Source of the DNA: Trichinella spiralis
Taxonomy: Eukaryota > Nematoda > Enoplea > Trichinellida > Trichinellidae
Reading direction: 5' to 3'
Length of the DNA stretch: 53,450 bases
Assembly: GCA_000181795.3 (NCBI GenBank)
Contig: CM012954.1
Location: 16,169,534 to 16,222,983 of the forward strand
Part shown: positions 46,746 through 53,450 of the stretch, one piece after another
Layout: the number at the start of each line of letters is the position of its first letter
Position numbering within the stretch: position 1 is the stretch's first letter
The notes under the pieces: generated by a model
What the model saw: only the letters and a program-made list of their open reading frames with translations
The model's database searches: none
What the model was told of the DNA's origin: nothing
Made by a program: the position numbers and the translations under genes

Positions 46746-49700
46746 ATGACATCGCGCTATTGGGGTGAAGAGAAGCAAGCCGACGTCCATTATGAAGTTT
46801 ATCTGAAGAAAGTTTGCTATCACAGTGACGGTCGTCATTGGAAAAGTAGCCATCAAAATGCCAAATTAACCAATTGTGCAGTTGCTAAATCACGACTGGT
46901 AATGTTATTGTTGTTGTTGTTGTTGTTGTTGAACATTTCAGACAATTATTATTTCTCGCATTAATTAATTAATTAATTTATTTATTTGTTAAGAATGTGC
47001 TCAGGTATAATTTGTTCAACGGTTGGACGGATCGTGATGTTGAGGACGATCGTCTGGAATGGGAAACGATCAAAATTCGCGTTATAAAAGCGGCCACATT
47101 GCAAAAATGGGTACTGGATATGGTGCTGATTGAAGACGACTGCGCTCGTGGATATCTTTTTGAATTGTTCTTTGAAACCTACCGCGCCGTTGCCACTCCC
47201 ATGGACGTGCTGCGTATTATTCTTTCAGAGTAAACAAAATGGAACAGAAAAAAAATTTTTTTTTAATGATGAACCTAATTAAAATATTAAATCAACAACA
47301 AAAGTGATCAATTTTTGTTTGTATTTTTTTTAGCTTGCAAACTTTGCTGAACGACAACGGCCGTGTACGACGTACGGCTCAGTGTCAGTGGAAATTTCAG
47401 TAAAATTTTTTTTTGTTTTTTTTGTTTTGTTTTGTGAAAGAGATTTTTCTTTTTTTTTTCGAATATTTTCTAGAACCTGGTGCACAGTTTTGAGACGTTG
47501 GTTGGGTCGTTATCCGGAAGATTTCGACGAATATCCAAAATATACGTGTCTTGGTGAAATTGTGGAATTTTCACGGAAAAACAACGACGTTTTGGATTTG
47601 TTGGCGGAAAAAGCAACGACTATGCGTAGTCAATTTACACGCCAAATTATGCTTCCAAAATGTACGAGTTGTTGTTGTTGTTGTTGTTTGGATTGAATTT
47701 AAATTTTTAAGCACAAAACAAACAACTACTAATAATATCTATTGTTTAGTTTCATTTGTGCAAAATGGACTGCTTTCTGCTGACATGTTGGACTATGTTG
47801 GCAATTGTACCATGTCACGTCATTTGGATCTAACCCACATGGATCCGCTTTACATTGCTGAACAATTGACCTGCATTGATGCGGTATTTTCTTGTTTGTT
47901 TGTTCTTGTTTTGAATTTTAAATTTGCATATTGTTTCTATTCCCTTTTTAAGGATCTGTTCAAGCGGTTGATCTGCTATCAGTGTCAGAGTTACTTTTGG
48001 TCGCGTCGATTCAAATCGTCCTCGGCCGGCGACTGTGTCAACACCGTACGTGCCACAGTAGACCAGTTCAACGCTTTGGCCCGGCGCGTGATGGCGTCGG
48101 TCGTTTACAACATACACGAGAAAGCTTATTACCGGGCCAAAGTGATTTGCTGTTGGATACTGGTTGCTCAAGTTTGTTTGTTTGTTTGTTTGTTTTCTTT
48201 TATGGCATCGAGGTGGTATGCAAATTTCGTTTGGCTTTTCAAGGAATTGCGTTCGTTGAAAAATTTCAACTCACTCAAAGCGATCCTGTCCGCTTTGCAA
48301 AGCGAACCCGTCTACCGGCTGCGCAGCGCCTGGTCGCTCGTGTCCGCCGACGTGTTGGACTTTTTCCAACAGTTGTCGCGCGTGTTCGGCGAAGACGACA
48401 ACAGCGCCGCCATTCGGAATTTGCTCGTCAAAGAGGGGACTTCGAAAACGGCCGTCGGCTTTGGCGCCAAAACCAGGCGAGTCAAATTGAAGCGCTACCG
48501 GCGAACCGCCAGTTGTGACATGGTACATGATTTTTGTTTTTTTCCACTGTTTGTTTATATGTTTGTTTGTTTGTTTGTCCCTAGCTCGAAGTTCGCGGAA
48601 CTGTTCCTTATTTGGGTACGTTTTTGACTGATCTTAGTATGATCGACACGGCCTTTTCCGACTTTACTTCCGGTTTGTGAAATTCTTTTTTCATTTCATT
48701 TCATTTCCATTTTTTTCACATCATTTCCACATGCAGAAGGTTTGATCAACGTCGACAAACGACGTCGTGAATATGATGTCATTGGTCAAGTGAAATTGAT
48801 ACAGAAAAATGTCAAATATTACCGCATAAAAATGGATCCGAAATTTTGGGTTTGGTTTCGTGCACTGCCGGATTTGGACGAAAAGCTCTGGTATATATGT
48901 TAATTTGCTTTATGACAACAAAATTAAAACAAAATCAATTTGCTACAATTTTTCAGCTACGATTTATCCTGTTGCATTGAGCCGACCAAAGACGAATGTT
49001 CAGTCAGTTGTTCGAAAATTTGCTCCCAGTAAATTGTTGTCGTTGTTAGTTTTGATATTATTTTTCATATTTTCTTTTCGCAGATTATTTTCCGAAGATG
49101 AATTTTCCAATTCGAGCTCCGGTTCGCCGAATCGCTTGGCCAGTCGCCGTCGTTGTAGCCAACTGTTGTCGGCTGTGAAGCTCCGCGAGCGGAGCATCTT
49201 CTACCAGCCGTTGAAGGACGACACTTCCACGGCTAACTCAGCTAATCACGGGTCGGGGGCTTCTTCTTCCAACAGTCAGCAGCAACGGTCGCCGGTCAAC
49301 GCCGACTGCTACATCGTGCGGGTGACGTTGGAAAAGTCGCTCCAAGGTGACGTCAACTACGAGACGTTGTACAAATCGGTCAAGGTGGGCTCGGATTGCA
49401 ATTTTGATTATTTTTTAATTTCAATTAATTCAATCGATTTATTTTTTTTTTGCTTTTAAGCTGGAAAATTCCGATCGTACCAGAGATTTGATCAAAAAAG
49501 CTTTGGCCAAGCACAACGTCAACGCCAGCGCCGATCAATTCAGCATCGTTCAAATACTGCCTGACGGAAGTGAGCATTCGCAGCATATTATTGTTTTTTT
49601 TAATTTGCATAATTGTTTTTTTTCTTGGTTTTCAGAACAGCTTCAACTGCCGGAACAGGCGAACGCGTTCTACGCGGCGGCCAGTCGGATGGACAAGATG

Positions 49701-50431
49701 ACGTTCATGTTGAAGAAGAAAGAACTCGGTTCCACTCCGTCTGTGCAACGGTCGGACAGTAGAATGTCCAGTTGTTTGTCCCGGTGGAGCAGTACGGGAA
49801 CTTTGGCATTTGTTTGATTTGTTTTTTTTGTTCTACCCCTCTCCCTCTCTGCCTGCCACTCTTTTTTTGTCGATTTGCATGCTCGAACACACGCACACGC
49901 ACACACAGCTCGAAGTTGATCATTTCAAATTTTCCACAATCCAATCCAATCAATCAACCAATCATTGTTTGAGAAAAAAAATTTTTTTACCCACTCTCTG
50001 ACTCACTCACTCACTCATTCATCCAGTCAGTCAGTCTTTATGCTTGGTGCATTTGTTTGTTTGTTTGTTTGTTTGTTTGTCTGTTTGTTCGTTCGTTCGT
50101 TTGCTCATCTCGTCTGTGCTTGGTTCAACAGCGCCGCTGATCACGACGACGTTCTGTTTCTGTTTCAAGCTTCAAAAAGTAGCCAATTCTTCTCTTCTCA
50201 AGCGTTCATCTGTTTCTATTCACCTTCATCATTATCATCTTCTTCAATTTTCCCCTTTTATTTAAATGAAAAGAATTATCTTCCCCAAAAAGAAGAAAAA
50301 AACCCAAATTCAAAAATATTGAATAAAAATGACAGAAATGTGTTTTAAAAATGGATTGATCGATTGTTTGTTTGTTGCAGGAAAAGTTTTCATTTGTGTT
50401 GCGAGCATTTTCATTGAGCACGCCCAAATGA
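46746..50431 (+). CDS. RGL: RalGDS/RGL-family guanine nucleotide exchange factor
   Basis: Thirteen exons join in phase to a stop at 49,817 (726 residues); an optional exon 14 (50,381-50,431) gives 741. Exons: 46,746-46,898, 46,994-47,229, 47,334-47,399, 47,474-47,661, 47,750-47,883, 47,953-48,171, 48,244-48,522, 48,585-48,672, 48,737-48,890, 48,957-49,028, 49,084-49,384, 49,461-49,569, 49,636-49,811/49,817. It should activate Ral by exchanging GDP for GTP downstream of Ras/Rap. The start SRYWGEEK matches the RGL lead-in. A REM domain (about 65-200) and the CDC25 core (about 240-515) follow. The core has DPLYIAEQLTCID, ELRSLKNFNSLKAILSAL and GTVPYLGTFLTDL. A Ser-rich linker leads to a C-terminal Ras-association domain (DCYIVRVTLEKS ... 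FSIVQILPDG ... ANAFYAA, about 605-695). The ATG follows an AG by 2 nt, so a trans-splice or a tiny upstream exon at 46,432 is possible. Confidence 0.92.
49818..50380 (+). other. Optional last intron of RGL, rich in TTTG repeats
   Basis: Between the first stop and exon 14. It contains pyrimidine tracts, (CTCA)n at about 49,999-50,016 and (TTTG)n at about 50,053-50,090. The donor would be GCATTT|GTTTGA and the acceptor TTTGTTGCAG. If unspliced, the protein ends two codons into it. Confidence 0.4.
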
Positions 50432-52123
50432 AGCATTAGTTGTTTGGGTAAGCTTTCATTTGTTCACTAGTTGCTGAAATCACTTCAACTTACCCATTTA
50501 TTTATTATACCTCTGTGAGTATTATGTTTCTTTTCACGAAGCATTTTACCGGCACGTAATATATATGGGATGAAAAAAAAACAGGTGGAATCACCGGGAA
50601 ATGAATTTTAATTGTTCTCAACAAAAAAAAGAAGAAAATGATTCACAACACACTGTGGCAATTGTTAATCTCTGTCTGATGTATTTCGTGATGCTCATCG
50701 TCAAATGATGAAGCGGGTGAAATTCATCGGCAGCTCGCTTGCTTGCTTCAACAGCCGCCGCCGCCGTTGCTTTGTTCCACAATGATGCTTTCATTGGGAA
50801 TTTCAAGCCAGCATTCTTCAACACGCAAACATCGTCGATTTGCCTACGAATTTGCCGCCGAGCAGATTTTCACTTTCACTAGTAATCTGCCTGCTGGCGT
50901 GCCAGCCAGCCACAATCATCAACAACATTAAATTAAATGAACAACAACAACAACAACAATAGTAGTGTCTGGCATGTATGCATATATCTCAATACTTGTA
51001 TCGACATGTCGACTGTTCAGATGATACTTTGGTGAGATGATCTTCTTCCTCACTTCCAAGTCATTTATTTATCCCTCTTCTTATTTGAATTCAATTTATT
51101 CTTTTTTGCTTTTTCTTTGATCTTTCAAATAATCCCTATTCTATACATACCTGTCGTGTAATACAACTGTAAGTGAATATTTTTTACTTTCTCCATTTCT
51201 TTATTTAGGAAATTTTTTTGAATATTCCACCTACATACTTATTCATTATCATTTTGGCAAGCTGTTCTTCCTCTACTCTTCTTTTTTTTTCAAAACTCAC
51301 TTGCAACAACAGGTTCCGTATTATTCATCACTCTTCACACAAATCAAACATATTTAATTTTTAACACGTTAAAAATTTTTCTCATAATTTCTTCTTCTTC
51401 TTCTTAAAAATTTTATTTATTTGATTATTATTCCACGTTTGTGGTAACTTCTGTGAATATTGAATTACTTAAAAGTCATAATTACATTTTGCCTAAATTG
51501 TACCTTTATTTTATTTCAACATTTACAGTATAATGATAGAATTAATAAATGCAAATATATTTGCTTGTTGTTATTATCGTGAAGTGATCATAATCTTTGC
51601 GCTGGATGAAGTGAGATGAAATTTTCATTTGCACTGCTTCCAAAATTCTGTTTGTATATTTGTCGCAAACAAAAATCCAGCATTGTCTGACGTATAAATA
51701 TGTATCAAAAGAATAAAATGCAGATTTTTCAAACGCTGAAAGTTTCACTAAAAATAAGCGAAATAAAAATATATGCGTCACCGTTTTCCATCGCAGATGT
51801 ATTTTTCGAACGTTCAATTATCAAGCGTATTGAATCATCTATTTCAAAAACTGCAAAAATAGTTTAATGATAACATCGACGTTGGTGAGTATTTTTTCTT
51901 TTCACATTCAAGTAGAACAAGCAATTCAACAATATGTGGCGAAGAATCGTTGAACGTGCGCCTTGCATCAACGCATTTTCGAGCAGCATTGAAATAATAT
52001 ATTATAATATGATGTAATGTAATTTAATGGGATTGTCGATTTTTAGACGACGACTTTTGGCTAATCAAGCCTGAGAAACTCGAGCGAACGAGCGATATTT
52101 TCGAATAAAAGTTCCAATAAAGC
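50432..52123 (+). other. Spacer and probable 5' UTR of the next gene
   Basis: No coding exon was accepted. A GC-richer block at about 50,720-50,910 has non-random composition without a splice-consistent frame. A probable 5' UTR intron of the following gene runs from 51,885 (TTG|GTGAGT) to 52,046 (GATTTTTAG). Confidence 0.4.
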
Positions 52124-52886
52124 ATGCTTCGTCGAAGCTACAGCTTTCAACAGACACGACCCGCGTTTCAGCGGTCGCGGTCATTGTCCATTTCACGTTC
52201 CTCATCGTTTGTGGTCAACGCGCCGTATACAATGTCCCACAGCGATTCGACCGTTTTCAATCGCACATCGCGCAGCTATTTACCATTCAGCACGTACAAG
52301 CCCTTTGTTGCGCCCGTCTACGGTGTCGTCCACAGGGCACCGAGATATTCAGATCGTTATCCGCACGTACGTTACAGCGGATACGGAGAGGAAACTCCAG
52401 GTTGGTGATAATTCAAAATAACACAACATATCAACATTACTATTATGATTTTCTTTTTATACTTCTTCTACATCTTCTTATTCATAACCTTCAGGATTGA
52501 ACATTATCAACTATACAAGCACGCTGAAACCGTCCCATTACACGCAGAGTTACAAGCCGTTCAGACAATACATCGACAATACACTGTCAATGTACCACAG
52601 CAACATTAAACTGTCGCCATCATACGGCTACACACCTCCGCGTTATGGTACACCGTATCGGACATACGTGCATCACATGGACGTGGACGACGCTGTAGAT
52701 TTGTACAAGAAGAGGTGCATGACGTCGAGCGCGTTGGTGAAATATTGGCTCACACCGACCAATTCTGAAACGCGCAGACGTCGCGAGCTCAGAGAATTCG
52801 AACCTCTCTACCAGCCTAGTTATTACCGTATGAAAAATGAACTGCCACGCCCGTGGAGAAGTTTCACCCACCGGCTCATCAGCTAA
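52124..52886 (+). CDS. Small basic Tyr/Arg/Ser-rich protein, function unknown
   Basis: Two exons, 52,124-52,400 and 52,495-52,886, join in phase (G|GA) to 222 residues. The N-terminal part is Ser/Arg-rich (MLRRSYSFQQTRPAFQRSRS). The middle repeats Tyr/Pro/Arg phrases (PVYGVVHRAPRYSDRYPHVR, YGYTPPRYGTPYRTYVHH). The C-terminal part has a charged segment DVDDAVDLYKKRCMTSSALV followed by KYWLTPTNSETRRRRELREF. No signal peptide, membrane span or known catalytic motif was seen. Composition, size and charge recall nematode thick-filament core proteins (filagenins) or insect myofilin, but this is a resemblance of type, not a recognised homology. Codon use is clearly gene-like. A 5' UTR intron (51,885-52,046) probably precedes it. 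Confidence 0.75.
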
Positions 52887-53346
52887 CTCTGCCATAAGTC
52901 ATATTTATTTTCCTTGTTTTCGTGTTGTTTTTTCTCTTCTTTTTTCTCCAAACAACACCATGCATTATTCATTATTCCAGAGATTGCTTCACCCATTAAA
53001 GCCATTACAGTCGTCTCTTGCAAATTTCATTTTATTATATCAAATCACCAATGTGCAAATAGGCTTTGTTTCTTGATTTATGTTCACACGCTCAATATTC
53101 TATGTGAATCGGAAAACGAAAACTACATTTACAAAATTTTATTTAAAACTAAAACAATTAGGTTATTTTGAAACGTTAAGCATTATTTATCATCAATTAA
53201 TTATGATTTGCAGAATAATAACGATGTAAGCCATAAACAAAACATGAAAACCGATAAGTCAAAGAAGATCATAAAATAATAAAAGTAAGTTTCGAACGCT
53301 TCTGCTAAATCTTCGTCTTCTTCAGAATTTGCACAATCACGGGTAC
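52887..53346. other. 3' region of the basic-protein gene, no further gene accepted
   Basis: AT-rich DNA. A minus-strand open frame from 53,392 to 53,201, with an acidic part and a hydrophobic tail, might be coding, but its frame conflicts with the exon proposed at the right edge. Confidence 0.35.
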
Positions 53347-53450
53347 CTGCTTCCTCCAACTGCTCGGATATTTCGACGTTCTGAGACATCATCCCAGCTT
53401 CCAGTTGTGCATCCGTCAGCTTCGGACGTCAGCACCCATTCTTCGTTTCG
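53347..53450 (-). CDS. Possible partial exon cut by the right edge
   Basis: Read on the minus strand, the last 104 bases stay open and encode about 34 residues, including RNEEWVLTSEADG and TGSWDDVSERRN, ending at a donor-like AG|GTACCC. Composition is gene-like. The acidic EEWVL resembles an LC3-interacting motif, but the fragment is too short to name. An overlapping frame (MMSQNVEISEQLEEAG onward, to 53,201) is the alternative reading. Confidence 0.3.

Noticed and set aside
47551-48627. A 358-codon open frame, the longest in the window
   Set aside because: It reads through two stop-free introns and parts of flanking introns of the RGL gene. Only the exon parts in this frame are real coding sequence.

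Overview
The window looks like nuclear DNA of a small-genome invertebrate, most likely a nematode. It is AT-rich and its genes are split by short GT..AG introns, mostly 50-90 bp. The best family matches (an ODR-2/HOT-type Ly6 protein, a 280-residue cytochrome c1, a single-lipoyl PDC-E2) resemble nematode proteins. AG dinucleotides 2-5 nt before several start codons would suit spliced-leader trans-splicing. The species was not identified. All protein calls rest on reading exons by eye, with intron phases checked by hand.

Layout. Bases 1-27,200 contain no convincing intact gene. They hold a short tandem duplication (1-200), a GC-richer hairpin-rich island (840-1,435), the relic of a hAT-like DNA transposase (minus strand, about 4,900-5,490), and two old tandem arrays. 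The first array (7.7-14.6 kb) is built of about 1.3-kb modules inside larger units. The second (16.1-18.9 kb) has about five units, each tied to a 33-nt hairpin and other strong inverted repeats. 18.9-27.2 kb is mainly AT-rich spacer with microsatellites and one 69-nt hairpin.

Bases 27,200-53,450 are gene-dense. In order: an ODR-2-like Ly6/three-finger protein (+, 27,557-31,178); TTC19, a complex III quality-control factor (-, 31,281-33,487); DLAT, the E2 core of pyruvate dehydrogenase (+, 35,885-38,629); a LITAF-domain late-endosomal protein (-, 38,949-40,023); CYC1, cytochrome c1 (+, 42,425-43,871); a RalGDS/RGL Ras-family exchange factor (+, 46,746-50,431); a small basic Tyr/Arg-rich protein of unknown function (+, 52,124-52,886); and a possible partial exon at the right edge (-). 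The first two gene pairs converge tail to tail (102 bp and 319 bp apart), while TTC19/DLAT and LITAF/CYC1 diverge from roughly 2.4-kb spacers.

How they fit together. TTC19, DLAT and CYC1 are nuclear genes for mitochondrial respiration lying within about 12.6 kb. TTC19 acts on complex III, of which cytochrome c1 is a core subunit. The LITAF, RGL and ODR-2-like genes belong to unrelated pathways (endosome, small-GTPase signalling, neuronal surface). The most unusual non-gene signal is the 16-19 kb hairpin array, in which one base pair changes compensatorily between copies.
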